A DNA stretch of 64,000 bases, taken from NCBI RefSeq assembly GCF_001729745.1, contig NZ_CP017186.1, positions 2,542,001 through 2,606,000 on the forward strand, written 5' to 3'. Position 1 is the first letter of the stretch. The number at the start of each line of letters is the position of its first letter. Origin of the DNA: Enterobacter hormaechei subsp. hoffmannii (GTDB taxonomy: Bacteria; Pseudomonadota; Gammaproteobacteria; Enterobacterales; Enterobacteriaceae). Of this stretch, positions 16,874 to 26,360 are shown piece after piece. Position numbers and translations under genes: made by a program. The notes beneath the pieces were generated by a model. It did not search any database and was not told the origin of the DNA. It saw only the letters and a list, made by a program, of their open reading frames with translations.

Positions 16874-19445
16874 AGAATCCTCCATAGTAATCATTATAAT
16901 TTAAATTAGTCCCTGAGGCTATTTCGCCTTTACCATACACTTTTCCTATTGCTTTGGCTGCATCAATGCGAGATAACTCACCGCTCACCATTTTATCATA
17001 TGCAGAATTATATGCTTTTAAGTTTTCGGCACTTCCCGCTATATCAATATCAATACCGCCGTTTGCAAGGATCTCGCGTTGTATTTTAATGTTATTCAGC
17101 GTTGCTCCACCTTCATCCATAAGCTGACTGTTGATGAAGTTTTCCTTACTCGAAGAATCTACCGCAACAGGATAAGTTGCATGCCCTGCCTCATGTGCCA
17201 GAGTTTGCACAGTTGTGGCTGTATCCTCCATGTGTTCAGGGTCCATGACAATCAATTTGTTATTTGTATCAGCGTAACTCCCCCCTCCTGCGGCTCCCGG
17301 CTGAATAGCCCACCCTTTATCTTTTAGATCTTTTAATTGTGTCTGAAGCGTTGGTGACTTATTGATTTCCTTAACTACATCTTCACTGAAGGGCATCACA
17401 TCAGAGTTGTAGGAATTATTTTGATAAACGTAACTCCCTTTTAATGGTGGAGCTGCTGCAAATTTTGTTGTTGGTTTTGGTCTGGATGCTGCTGGCGCTG
17501 AAACCGCGGGAGCCGGATTCTTAGCACTTTTATTTGGAGAAAACTTCTCCTGCACCGCCGCATCAATATCCCCTTTATGCCCCGATCCCGGTGCCGTTGT
17601 GCCCGGCTTGGTTCCCGAGGTATTCAGGTGCAGCTTACCACCCGTGGTGATATAACCATCCCCTTCCACGAAAAAGTTAAACTCTTTGCCAATCAGGTTA
17701 ATCTTGCCGTTAGCGTTAAGCTCAATAGCACTCTCACCCGAGACCAGCCGCAGCTTCGTCCCGGAAGCAATGACATACTGCTCTACCGCTGCATCCAGCT
17801 TGCCTTTGCCCGTCAGGATCTCGGTTCCGCCTTTCACGGCCTGGATCTGGTTCGCTTCAACACGATGCAGCTCATTTTTCTTCACGTAATGGCTGCGCGC
17901 GCCGCCAACGCTGTGCGTTTCATCATTCTTGACGCTGGTGTCCATGTTGCGCTCGGCCTGGATCCACACCTGCTCTGCGCCCGCCTTGTCCTCAAAGCGC
18001 AGGGCGTTGGCGTTGTCCACGGAACCGTCTTTCGTGCGGCTCATAAAGCCCATCTGCGTCGCGGCAGCCGGCAGCGCCCACGGCGGCATGCTGGCTTCGT
18101 TATACACGCGGCCGGTGATAATCGGTCGGTCCGGGTCGCCGTTGATAAAGTCCACCACCACCTCGTCGCCGACGCGCGGGATCTGCACCCCGCCGTAGCC
18201 CTGGCCCGCCCATGCGCTGGAGACACGCACCCAGCAGGAGCTGGTGTCATCGCCCTTCGCCAGACGGTCCCAGTGGAACTTCACCTTCACGCGGCCATAT
18301 TTGTCCGTCCAGATACTCTCCCCCTGCGGCCCCACGACTTTCGCCGTCTGCGGGCCGTAGGTCCGCGGCCACGCCGTGCTCTGCGCCGGACGGTACGACA
18401 CCGCCGCCGGGATAACGGTGAAATCGGTGCGGTGAATGGTTTCCCCCTCGCCGCTCGCGTAGCGGTTCTCCTCGAAGTGATACCCGGCCGCCGTCACCAG
18501 ATACTCACCGTTATCGCTGAAGAATGGCGCGTTGGTCAGGGTAAAGATGTGGCCCGGCGCAATGCCCGCCGCCGTGGCCGTCGCCTGAATCTGCTGATGC
18601 TCCACCTGCCAGCGCTCCTGACGGATACGGGCGTAGAACTCCGCATGGCCTGTCTCCACAAAGCGGCCCGGCCAGTCGTACACGTCGATGCTGCCCGGTT
18701 TCGGTGACGCCGGGTTCTGCTGCGCCTGGAACAGCCACGCGTTCGGCTTGCGGAAGTCGTAGTCGTCGAGGCTGTAAATCCCCGGCGTCACGCTGTCCTC
18801 CAGCGCCCACTGGCTGATGCCCTCTTCATCCGTACTGCCGCCGGACGGCGTCTGGTGGTAAGGAATGACCTCATAGCCGCTGAACGGCTGATGCTGCGTC
18901 GCGGCGTCGGTCAGTACCAGGGTGTGCTTGTCCGCCTCGTGGCTGAAGTAGTACGCCATCCCCTCCAGCTCCATCAGGCGGCTGATGAAGTCCAGGCTCG
19001 ACTCCTGATACTGCACGCAGTAGTCCCACACCCGGTAGCTGCCGGTGAGTTTGTCTTCAAGGTTAACCTGATGCTCACCCAGCAGGGTTTTCACAATCTG
19101 TGGTACCGTCTGGCCCTGGAAAATCCGCAGGTTACGGTCGCGCTTCATCGGCCACAGGTCCGGCTCCACCGTCAGCTGGTAGACCGCATAGCGGGTGCCC
19201 GTCAGCTCCACGGCACTCACCGCCACGCGCGTCACCTTACCGTTGATAAAGCGGGGAGTAAGCAGGCTCTGCGTGGGGATGGTCACTGTGACCGGCTGAC
19301 CGAGCAGCCTGCTGCGGTCAATGCGCGCATCCGTGCCGAGCAGAGTCAGCGTCAGCGCGTACGACTCGGACATCGCCTCGCGGCCGGAGAGTTTCCAGAA
19401 AAGCAGCCCCTCAACCGGGAGCTGAACGGTAATTCGGTTGAGCAT
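16863..19445 (-). CDS. vgrG: VgrG (TssI) with C-terminal zinc metallopeptidase
   Basis: An 860-residue evolved VgrG. Residues 1 to about 600 are the VgrG core (gp27-like front, then gp5-like OB and beta-helix), with the typical V-R-V-S-x-x-W-A-G-x-x-x-G and P-R-x-G-x-E-V-V-V-x-F motifs. A Pro/Ala/Lys linker (about 605-665) leads to a further domain. This contains H-E-A-G-H at 751-755 and a D-E-G-G at 777-780 whose Glu could be the third zinc ligand, so it is a zincin-type peptidase. VgrG forms the spike below PAAR; the extra domain would be delivered as an effector. The immunity gene overlaps its stop. The target of the peptidase cannot be read from the sequence. Confidence 0.9.
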   Translation of the reverse strand: MLNRITVQLPVEGLLFWKLSGREAMSESYALTLTLLGTDARIDRSRLLGQPVTVTIPTQSLLTPRFINGKVTRVAVSAVELTGTRYAVYQLTVEPDLWPMKRDRNLRIFQGQTVPQIVKTLLGEHQVNLEDKLTGSYRVWDYCVQYQESSLDFISRLMELEGMAYYFSHEADKHTLVLTDAATQHQPFSGYEVIPYHQTPSGGSTDEEGISQWALEDSVTPGIYSLDDYDFRKPNAWLFQAQQNPASPKPGSIDVYDWPGRFVETGHAEFYARIRQERWQVEHQQIQATATAAGIAPGHIFTLTNAPFFSDNGEYLVTAAGYHFEENRYASGEGETIHRTDFTVIPAAVSYRPAQSTAWPRTYGPQTAKVVGPQGESIWTDKYGRVKVKFHWDRLAKGDDTSSCWVRVSSAWAGQGYGGVQIPRVGDEVVVDFINGDPDRPIITGRVYNEASMPPWALPAAATQMGFMSRTKDGSVDNANALRFEDKAGAEQVWIQAERNMDTSVKNDETHSVGGARSHYVKKNELHRVEANQIQAVKGGTEILTGKGKLDAAVEQYVIASGTKLRLVSGESAIELNANGKINLIGKEFNFFVEGDGYITTGGKLHLNTSGTKPGTTAPGSGHKGDIDAAVQEKFSPNKSAKNPAPAVSAPAASRPKPTTKFAAAPPLKGSYVYQNNSYNSDVMPFSEDVVKEINKSPTLQTQLKDLKDKGWAIQPGAAGGGSYADTNNKLIVMDPEHMEDTATTVQTLAHEAGHATYPVAVDSSSKENFINSQLMDEGGATLNNIKIQREILANGGIDIDIAGSAENLKAYNSAYDKMVSGELSRIDAAKAIGKVYGKGEIASGTNLNYNDYYGGFYGK

Positions 19446-19529
19446 AATCTTTATTCCGTAATGGTTTATGCTGAGAATATTTTTAACGCAAGGTTTTTTT
19501 AAACGTGAATGTTCTGGTTGTTGGCCGTC

Positions 19530-19985
19530 TTACTCTTTAACCGGGGGCCTTTCCCCTTCATATTTATAAATCCACAGGGAATAGATTTTCAGAAACTCTG
19601 ACAAAAAGAACAAAAAGCCATTTAGCCAGACATTCATCACGCCCGTGAAACTTAACACCAGGGGAAAAAGGGAAACTGAGTAGCGAAATCCAACCAGACG
19701 CAGTATTTCCTGGTAGAGCGCCAGTCTTCTCGCGTATAAATTCCGGGCGAAGAAGCACCATGCTGAGGCAATAAAAGAGAGCAACAACAAGAAATCGAGA
19801 ATAAAGAAAAGAATAACCAAAGCGCTATACCCACCAGCAGACAGCGTGTTCACAACCGTACTGAAGGCGTGTATATCGGAAATAAAAGGGATCCTGTCAT
19901 GTCGCACGGACTGGGCACAATAGAGCACAATGGCCAGGGCATCCATGCATCCCCAGAAAACGAAAACCTTATCTCTGGCGTTCAT
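19530..19985 (-). CDS. putative four-helix membrane protein of the lipase cassette
   Basis: A 151-residue protein with about four hydrophobic segments (near residues 7-25, 50-75, 100-120 and 122-142) and a charged C-terminal tail. It lies 13 nt downstream of the ankyrin lipoprotein gene in the same direction, in the lipase effector cassette between ppkA and vgrG. It may be a second immunity factor in the inner membrane, where a phospholipase would strike. The family is not recognised and the role is inferred from position. Confidence 0.5.
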   Translation of the reverse strand: MNARDKVFVFWGCMDALAIVLYCAQSVRHDRIPFISDIHAFSTVVNTLSAGGYSALVILFFILDFLLLLSFIASAWCFFARNLYARRLALYQEILRLVGFRYSVSLFPLVLSFTGVMNVWLNGFLFFLSEFLKIYSLWIYKYEGERPPVKE

Positions 19986-19998
19986 GACAGTTGAGCAA

Positions 19999-20760
19999 TC
20001 ACTTAACCGGCGCGGGTGGCCATTCGCCCCCCTTCTGGATGAGCTTCTCTTTTATTTCGTTTAATTTCTCGTATTGCTCACTGCCTCGGTCAAGTCCATT
20101 CAGCGCGTCCGCGAGCGCATTGCTCATCGACCAGCCATTTTTGGCCTTAATTGACGGATCCGCTCCCCGATCGAGCAGCAACAAGACATGATCGTAAGCC
20201 TGGTTATCCAGCGCATCAAACACCAGCGTTTTACCCAGTGAGTTGGTTGAGTTGACGTCAGCACCGCGATCGAGCATGGCTTCCAGCGTCTCTGTATTTT
20301 TCGCTTTAAGCGACTGGAAGACGATCGGTTCGTGGAAAACCTTATCTTTCACGTTGGGTGAGAGGCCACCGTCCAACATCGCGTCGATCCAGTCTGCACT
20401 GTCTCCCTTTAGGGCAAATTCAGCAGGACTGCTTTTTCCCTGCGGTCGAGGCTGGAGCGGATCTGCGCCATCCTTAACTAGCAACGTAATCACCTTTAAA
20501 TGGCTCGACGTTTTTTTATCATTAATTGCGTTGCCAAGGGCCCAGAAAAGCAGGGTCATATCCTGCTTTCCTGGTTGATTAAGGTCGCTGTCTGGCGCAA
20601 GCGTCTTCACCGCATCGACGTCGCCTTCCTCAATCGCTTTCGCCAGTTCAAGCTGCTGGCCGCTGAAGTAGTCCTGTGGATTAAGGTCCATATCCTGCTT
20701 ACACCCCTGAATCATGAATAAAAAACATAACGCGACAAAAGCCATCAACCCTTTTTTCAC
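19999..20760 (-). CDS. ankyrin-repeat lipoprotein, lipase immunity
   Basis: A 253-residue lipoprotein with a signal peptide ending in the lipobox F-M-I-Q-G-C (Cys20). Four or so ankyrin repeats follow (A-I-E-E-G-D-V-D-A-V, L-V-K-D-G-A-D-P-L, M-L-D-R-G-A-D-V-N, L-L-D-R-G-A-D-P-S). The start is a GTG overlapping the lipase stop in a GTGA arrangement. Ankyrin lipoproteins encoded next to T6SS lipases act as periplasmic inhibitors (Tli type), so this is the probable cognate immunity. Confidence 0.78.
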   Translation of the reverse strand: MKKGLMAFVALCFLFMIQGCKQDMDLNPQDYFSGQQLELAKAIEEGDVDAVKTLAPDSDLNQPGKQDMTLLFWALGNAINDKKTSSHLKVITLLVKDGADPLQPRPQGKSSPAEFALKGDSADWIDAMLDGGLSPNVKDKVFHEPIVFQSLKAKNTETLEAMLDRGADVNSTNSLGKTLVFDALDNQAYDHVLLLLDRGADPSIKAKNGWSMSNALADALNGLDRGSEQYEKLNEIKEKLIQKGGEWPPAPVK

Positions 20761-22223
20761 AATCGACTCCCGATTATCGAAATATCCTCATCCTTCTGTT
20801 GCTCTATGCAATCAATCGCTTGATTAATTCCGTGGCGGTCCAGCGCGCTTCCGGTTCCACCGGGAAGATCATGGGATATTCCGGCAGCATTAGGGCTCAG
20901 CGCAGAGATTTCCTCTTTGAGGATCCACGAAGGGACATGCCCTTTCATCGTTTTCAGATCTTCCCAGGGGTTAACTTCCTGAATCTTCGTCAGCAGTTCA
21001 CCTTCAACCCGATACGCCTGGATATTATCCGTACTGCCTAATATCTTACCGCCGTATTTTTCTACGGTTCCGGCATTGAGGCCGGCGGCGTTAAACGTCC
21101 ACCCCGCTTTCCCGCTGCCCATAGAGGTTGCAGAGGCGAGACCACCGCCAAGGGAATGACCGGCAATATCAATATTCTGCCCTGACCTTGCCAGCTCCTT
21201 ACTGATACTCACGGCCTTTTTATAATAATCTGAAGCCATACCCATGCCCTGTGAGAAGTTATTCGACCAGTCAGCCCCGTTTACCACCGGCGCCAGTTCC
21301 CCTTTGGTCAGTAGAGAGGAGACATTCTCAGACAGAGAGGCGAAACCAGGCTCGCGCGATCCCCTGAATACCAGCGTGGGGTTCATATCTGCACCAAACA
21401 CTTCCGGCTTCGGTTGATAGACGCGCGCCAGAAAATTGGGGGACGTATCATCGTCAAAGAGCATGGATTTGTTCAGCCCGAACTTTCCTAACAGCGCATC
21501 GTCATTACTGATATCTGTCCATCCCTCCGGCACGCCCGGTGTGGTTTCCAGCGGGTTCACGGTCTTATAAATATTTTCCGCAAGCTTCGCTTTTTCCACC
21601 GCGATATTATTCGCCGCCAGACGTTTCGCGGCGATCTGGGCATCCGGATAAAGGCTATTGCTCCCCTTCGCAATCAGATCCTTACGCGCCTGCCAGCGTT
21701 CTGCTTTGGTCATATTCTGAAGCTGCCCGGCATAGGTTTTACCGTCCTTGCCGGGAGTAGGTTCATCCGGCACCTGTGCCGTTTTAGATTTCACTACCTG
21801 TTTTGGCAGTACCGTTGGCGCAGGGCGAGATCCGTACGTTCTCACCATGGTTTCGTAGCGGTCAACAATCGTACTCACCGGATACCAGCCCAGGCCGACC
21901 AGCGAGGCAGCCTGGAGTTGCCCTTTGGCGTTGATATAAAAAATTTCCGTTACTGATGACCAGTCACGAAAACTTTCGTCAATGGCAACCACTCTGCCCA
22001 TCTCTAAATCCTGCGCGATCAGCGTGCGGGTATCGCGCCCGGACTGATAAGGATTCGCACCGGTGATCGTGCGCAGCAGATCGTAGCGCGTGAAGAACGA
22101 GCGCAGCGAATGGTCGGGAACCGACATAATCCACTGTCCGGCAACGGACGGGCGGATTATTTTCGCAAACAGCGCTGGCGAGACGTTCTCGTGGAACAGA
22201 TAGACAAACTTGATGTTATACAT
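20757..22223 (-). CDS. T6SS phospholipase effector (Tle-type, GHSLG)
   Basis: A 488-residue protein. The C-terminal half is an alpha/beta-hydrolase of the class 3 lipase type: V-F-R-G-S-R (about 285-290) before the oxyanion region and G-H-S-L-G at 355-359 with nucleophile Ser357. Asp and His residues later in the chain (for example D-L-P-G-G and the final D-R-H-G) could complete the triad. The first 140 residues look like a separate domain that may bind the VgrG or Hcp carrier. No signal peptide is present, as usual for T6SS cargo. It is followed by an overlapping ankyrin lipoprotein. It would hydrolyse membrane phospholipids in target cells; the exact Tle family is not resolved. Confidence 0.75.
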   Translation of the reverse strand: MYNIKFVYLFHENVSPALFAKIIRPSVAGQWIMSVPDHSLRSFFTRYDLLRTITGANPYQSGRDTRTLIAQDLEMGRVVAIDESFRDWSSVTEIFYINAKGQLQAASLVGLGWYPVSTIVDRYETMVRTYGSRPAPTVLPKQVVKSKTAQVPDEPTPGKDGKTYAGQLQNMTKAERWQARKDLIAKGSNSLYPDAQIAAKRLAANNIAVEKAKLAENIYKTVNPLETTPGVPEGWTDISNDDALLGKFGLNKSMLFDDDTSPNFLARVYQPKPEVFGADMNPTLVFRGSREPGFASLSENVSSLLTKGELAPVVNGADWSNNFSQGMGMASDYYKKAVSISKELARSGQNIDIAGHSLGGGLASATSMGSGKAGWTFNAAGLNAGTVEKYGGKILGSTDNIQAYRVEGELLTKIQEVNPWEDLKTMKGHVPSWILKEEISALSPNAAGISHDLPGGTGSALDRHGINQAIDCIEQQKDEDISIIGSRL

Positions 22224-22248
22224 TCGCTCCGTCCTGTTACCCGCAGGC

Positions 22249-23682
22249 TTACGGATTCACCAGCCAGGTGCCTGGCTTCGCAATATTCAGCGTCTGGGTA
22301 CGCGTTCTTCCATTGCCTTCCAGTTCAATGCGGGTCTCGCCTGCAGGCAGTTTCAGCGATGCGTAACCGTTATTCCCCGGACGCAGCGCTTTCGGCTCGC
22401 CGTTCACCTTCAGCGTCTCGCCATCAAGCATGCGGATATAGACCAGCGCGACCGGGCTGGCGTCGACAGGCGACGCACTCTGCTGCGCCGTAGCAGGTGG
22501 CGCTACCGGCTCGCTCACGTCGGCCGTTGCTGGTCTGGTTTCCGCTGCGGCGGAGGTTTCAGCCGGAGGGCTCACGGCAGGGGTTTGCGCCGTCTGCGCT
22601 GGCGTTTCCTGGCTGCCGCCGCCGAACAGCATCGCACCGGCAACCACCCCAACCAGCACGCCCGCGGCCACCAGCCCCGGAAGCTTGTAACGTCGCCAGT
22701 CCAGCGCGGAAGCAGATGTCTCCTCTTCCACCGGCACCAGCATCGTGCCGGTCTTCTTCGCGGTCAGCACCTCGTCGATACCGGCGACGGGCATCTCGAT
22801 CAGCGCCGCGAACTCCTCGATAGATTGCGGACGGTCTTCCATATGCAGCGCCAGCGCCTTGTCGATGGCCTGAAGCAGCGGAATGGAATACCCCTGCGGC
22901 ATCAGTTCCACCAGTGGTTTGCAGGTGTCCTGAATCGAACGCACCACGCTGACCGGTGGCGGAGAGCCGACGATGAGGGTGCGCAATACGGCGCCGAGCG
23001 CGTAGATATCCGTCCACGGCCCCTGCTCGCTTTCATTGTCGTCGGTATACTGCTCGATAGGCGCAAAACCCGGACGCAGCATGGTTTCCGTCTCATCCGA
23101 GAGATTACCGATGGTGCGGCGCGCCGATCCGAAATCAAGCAGCACCGGCAGACCGTTATCCTGAATCTGAATGTTATCCAGCGAGATGTCGCGGTGCAGG
23201 TAGCCCTCATCGTGGATCGTTTTGATGGCGCCGAAGAGCATTGGCAGCATGCGGCGGATCCACGCCTCGTTAATCAGCTCCGGTTTCTCTTCGCGCAGAC
23301 GCGACAGCGTGGTGCCACTGTAAAACAGCGTCCCCATATAGGCCGTGTCGTTTTGCACCCAGAAGCGCAGCACGTGCAGCAGGTTCGGGTGGTTAAAGCG
23401 CGCCAGCAGGCGGGCTTCCTGGATGAAGCTGTTCAGACCGGCAGAAAACGCTTTGCCGAAGCGCTCGCTGCGCAGCACCAGCGTCATATCCTCGCCGCGC
23501 ACGGCGAGGGAGGAAGGCATAAACTCTTTGATAGCGATAGTGCGTTCGAGCTGGTGATCCCAGGCGCGATAGACGATGCCGAATCCGCCGCCGCCAATCA
23601 CCTCTTTTATCTCAAACTCATTGAAACGGTACCCGACCGGGAGCGCGTTTGGGACAGTCCGATTGTTATCATTATCCGTCAT
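22249..23682 (-). CDS. ppkA: T6SS serine/threonine kinase PpkA
   Basis: A 477-residue membrane Ser/Thr kinase. The glycine loop is at 30-35, the catalytic Lys at 52 (A-I-K-E-F), H-R-D-I-S-L-D-N at 163-170 and D-F-G at 183-185. One membrane helix (about 334-354) is followed by a Pro/Ala/Thr linker and a small beta-rich periplasmic domain. The catalytic loop is H-R-D-I-S-L-D-N and not the usual H-R-D-L-K-P-x-N, although Asp165 and Asn170 are kept. PpkA phosphorylates Fha (the product of 32450-34225) to trigger T6SS assembly and is opposed by PppA (31656-32453). It is encoded downstream of clpV. Confidence 0.88.
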   Translation of the reverse strand: MTDNDNNRTVPNALPVGYRFNEFEIKEVIGGGGFGIVYRAWDHQLERTIAIKEFMPSSLAVRGEDMTLVLRSERFGKAFSAGLNSFIQEARLLARFNHPNLLHVLRFWVQNDTAYMGTLFYSGTTLSRLREEKPELINEAWIRRMLPMLFGAIKTIHDEGYLHRDISLDNIQIQDNGLPVLLDFGSARRTIGNLSDETETMLRPGFAPIEQYTDDNESEQGPWTDIYALGAVLRTLIVGSPPPVSVVRSIQDTCKPLVELMPQGYSIPLLQAIDKALALHMEDRPQSIEEFAALIEMPVAGIDEVLTAKKTGTMLVPVEEETSASALDWRRYKLPGLVAAGVLVGVVAGAMLFGGGSQETPAQTAQTPAVSPPAETSAAAETRPATADVSEPVAPPATAQQSASPVDASPVALVYIRMLDGETLKVNGEPKALRPGNNGYASLKLPAGETRIELEGNGRTRTQTLNIAKPGTWLVNP

Positions 23683-23706
23683 CTTTTACAGTTCTCTTGA
23701 TGATTA

Positions 23707-26322
23707 TTACGCGGCAAACTGACAATGGAACTCGCCCTGCTCGCAGGTGACATGCAGACGTCGGTACTGCTCGTCGCTGCGGCTGGCGGTAAGTAAAATC
23801 TGGCTCATCTGAGGCAGCAACGTATTGGTCAGAATCGCATCCACCATACGCCCGCCCGACTCAACCTCGGTACAGCGCTGAACAATCTGTTCGACCACGC
23901 TGTCGTCAAATTCAGAAATAATATTGTGATTCTCTTCCAGACGACGCTGAATGCGCCTGAGCTGAAGACGCACAATCTGCCCCAGCATCTCGTCGCTCAG
24001 AGGGTAATACGGCACCACCAGCAGGCGGCCCAGCAGCGCAGGTGGGAACACCTCCAGTAGCGGCTGGCGCAGGGCGCCGCTTAACGCATCAGGATCCGGC
24101 ATCAGTTCCGGGTCGGCGCACATGGCTGCGATCAGCTCGGTACCGACATTAGAGGTCAGAATAATAATGGTGTTACGGAAATCAATGTGACGCCCTTCGC
24201 CGTCCTCCATCCAGCCCTTGTCGAAGACCTGGAAGAAGATCTCGTGCACGTCCGGGTGCGCTTTTTCAATTTCGTCCAGCAGCACCACGCTGTAGGGACG
24301 GCGGCGCACGGCCTCGGTTAAGACGCCGCCTTCACCATAGCCCACATAGCCCGGAGGCGCACCTTTTAACGTCGAAACGGTGTGCGCTTCCTGGAATTCA
24401 CTCATGTTGATGGTAATGACGTTCTGCTCGCCGCCGTAAAGCGACTCCGCCAGCGCCAGCGCGGTTTCGGTTTTGCCCACGCCGGACGGCCCGCAGAGCA
24501 TAAATACGCCGACCGGTTTGTTCGGATCGTCAAGCTTCGCCCGCGAGGTTTTTACCCGACGGGCAATCAGATCCAGACCGTGACGCTGACCAATAACCCG
24601 CTGGTTCAGCGTATCAGCCAGGTTCAGCACCGCGTCGATCTCATTTTTCACCATCCGGCCCAGCGGGATCCCGGTCCAGTCCGAAACCACCGCAGCCACC
24701 ACGTTTTCATCGACCGCGGCAAACAGCAGCGGTTCGTCACCCTGTAAGGTCTTCAGCGCCTGCTGCTGTTCTGCCAGCTGGCCGCGCAGTTCAGCCGTAT
24801 CCTCATCACTCGCCGCAAACAGTGCGGCACGCAGACGGATAATTTCCTGCACCCGCGTGCGCTCTTCTTCCCAGCGACGAGCCAGGGCCTCGCGTTGGGT
24901 TTCGAACGCGTCACGTTCGGCGCTTAATGTCGCCACGCGCGCCGGATCGCCCGCCCCCACGCGCGCTTCACGTTCGGCAATCTCCAGCTCCACGTCCAGG
25001 GCCGCCAGATGACGCAGGCAGTCTTCCAGCTGGGCAGGCGGCGCGCTCTGGCTGACGGCCACGCGCGCGCAGGCGGTATCCAGCAGCGCCACCGCTTTAT
25101 CCGGCAGCTGACGCGCAGGAATATAGCGATGCGACAGTTTCACCGCCGCGCTGACCGCTTCGTCGAGGAGTAAAACCTGATGATGAGTTTCCAGCGGCGA
25201 CACGGTGCTGCGCAGCATCAATACAGCTTTCGCTTCATCCGGCTCGTGAACCTGTACGGTCTGGAAACGGCGGGTCAGCGCCGGATCTTTCTCAATGTAT
25301 TTTTTGTATTCCGCCCAGGTGGTCGCGCCGATGGTGCGCAGTTGCCCACGCGCCAGGGCAGGCTTGAGCAGGTTAGCGGCATCGCCGGTGCCCTGCTGGC
25401 CGCCAGCGCCAATCAGGGTGTGGATCTCATCGATAAACAGAATAATCGGCGTGGCGCTGGACTGCACCTCGTTAATCAGCGCCTGGAGGCGCGCCTCAAA
25501 TTCCCCTTTCATGCCCGCTCCGGCCTGAAGCATGCCGATATCCAGCAGCCACAGCTGAACGTTTTGCAGCGGCTCAGGCACGTCGCCGTCAGCGATACGC
25601 AGCGCCAGCCCTTCCACCACTGCCGTTTTCCCGACGCCAGCTTCCCCGGTCAGCAGGGGGTTGTTCTGGCGACGACGCATCAGAATATCGACCATCTGGC
25701 GGATCTCTTCATCGCGCCCCACCACCGGGTCAATTTTCCCATCCCGGGCGCGCGCCGTCAGATCCTGACCATACTGCGCCAGCGTGCCCTGCGCAGCCGG
25801 TACTGCCCCGGCAGCTGCGTCCGCAGCGGCGGCGGCCTGCTGGCTCTCTTTGCTGCTGGCGCAAATAGCGTCGAACTGCTCGATCAGCACCTCGACGTTA
25901 AGACGGGTGAACTGCGCCGAAATACTTTTCAGCACGTTAGCCAGATTCCACGTTTTCAGTATGCCGATCAACAAATGGCCGCCGCGGATGCGGCTGACGC
26001 CAAACTTCAGCGAGCCGTAGACCCATGCGCGCTCGACGGCGCTGTCGATATGCTCGGAAAGATCAGAGACGGAACTCGCGCCACGCGGCAGGGCATCCAG
26101 CGCCGCCACGATATCGCGCGTCAGCTGCTGTTCATCAAGGGCGAAGTGACGGATGACCTGTTGCAGATCGCCATCCTGCTGCTGCATCAGCTGATGCAGC
26201 CAGTGCACCAGCTCAACGTACGGGTTGCCGCGCAGCTTACAGAAGGCAGTCGCGCTTTCCAGAGAGGTAAATAACAGCGTATCCAGTTTGCCGAAAAGCA
26301 CGGCACGGCTAATTTCTGACAT
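23707..26322 (-). CDS. clpV: T6SS AAA+ ATPase ClpV (TssH)
   Basis: An 871-residue ClpB-like ATPase that disassembles the contracted TssBC sheath. An N-terminal domain (1-160) is followed by AAA1 with Walker A G-E-A-G-V-G-K-T (226-233), a coiled middle region (about 430-560), and AAA2 with [16 protein letters not shown] and a C-terminal D2-small domain. I chose the ATG at 26322 ([10 protein letters not shown]), preceded by GGAA; the reading frame extends upstream to 26505, but that part overlaps the end of tssG and is not ClpV-like. Confidence 0.93.
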   Translation of the reverse strand: MSEISRAVLFGKLDTLLFTSLESATAFCKLRGNPYVELVHWLHQLMQQQDGDLQQVIRHFALDEQQLTRDIVAALDALPRGASSVSDLSEHIDSAVERAWVYGSLKFGVSRIRGGHLLIGILKTWNLANVLKSISAQFTRLNVEVLIEQFDAICASSKESQQAAAAADAAAGAVPAAQGTLAQYGQDLTARARDGKIDPVVGRDEEIRQMVDILMRRRQNNPLLTGEAGVGKTAVVEGLALRIADGDVPEPLQNVQLWLLDIGMLQAGAGMKGEFEARLQALINEVQSSATPIILFIDEIHTLIGAGGQQGTGDAANLLKPALARGQLRTIGATTWAEYKKYIEKDPALTRRFQTVQVHEPDEAKAVLMLRSTVSPLETHHQVLLLDEAVSAAVKLSHRYIPARQLPDKAVALLDTACARVAVSQSAPPAQLEDCLRHLAALDVELEIAEREARVGAGDPARVATLSAERDAFETQREALARRWEEERTRVQEIIRLRAALFAASDEDTAELRGQLAEQQQALKTLQGDEPLLFAAVDENVVAAVVSDWTGIPLGRMVKNEIDAVLNLADTLNQRVIGQRHGLDLIARRVKTSRAKLDDPNKPVGVFMLCGPSGVGKTETALALAESLYGGEQNVITINMSEFQEAHTVSTLKGAPPGYVGYGEGGVLTEAVRRRPYSVVLLDEIEKAHPDVHEIFFQVFDKGWMEDGEGRHIDFRNTIIILTSNVGTELIAAMCADPELMPDPDALSGALRQPLLEVFPPALLGRLLVVPYYPLSDEMLGQIVRLQLRRIQRRLEENHNIISEFDDSVVEQIVQRCTEVESGGRMVDAILTNTLLPQMSQILLTASRSDEQYRRLHVTCEQGEFHCQFAA

Positions 26323-26360
26323 GTTAGTTTCCATTAACAATGATTCGGTATACGGAAGGA

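Noticed and set aside
22210..23700. A 496-codon plus-strand frame opposite ppkA
   Set aside because: The minus frame is a kinase with all catalytic motifs; the plus translation is rich in R and Q with no domain, which is typical of antisense frames in GC-rich genes.
25180..26274. Long plus-strand frames opposite clpV, vgrG (17577-18707), tssM (42788-43882) and tssC (38822-39667)
   Set aside because: All lie wholly inside well-supported minus-strand genes and show no motif.
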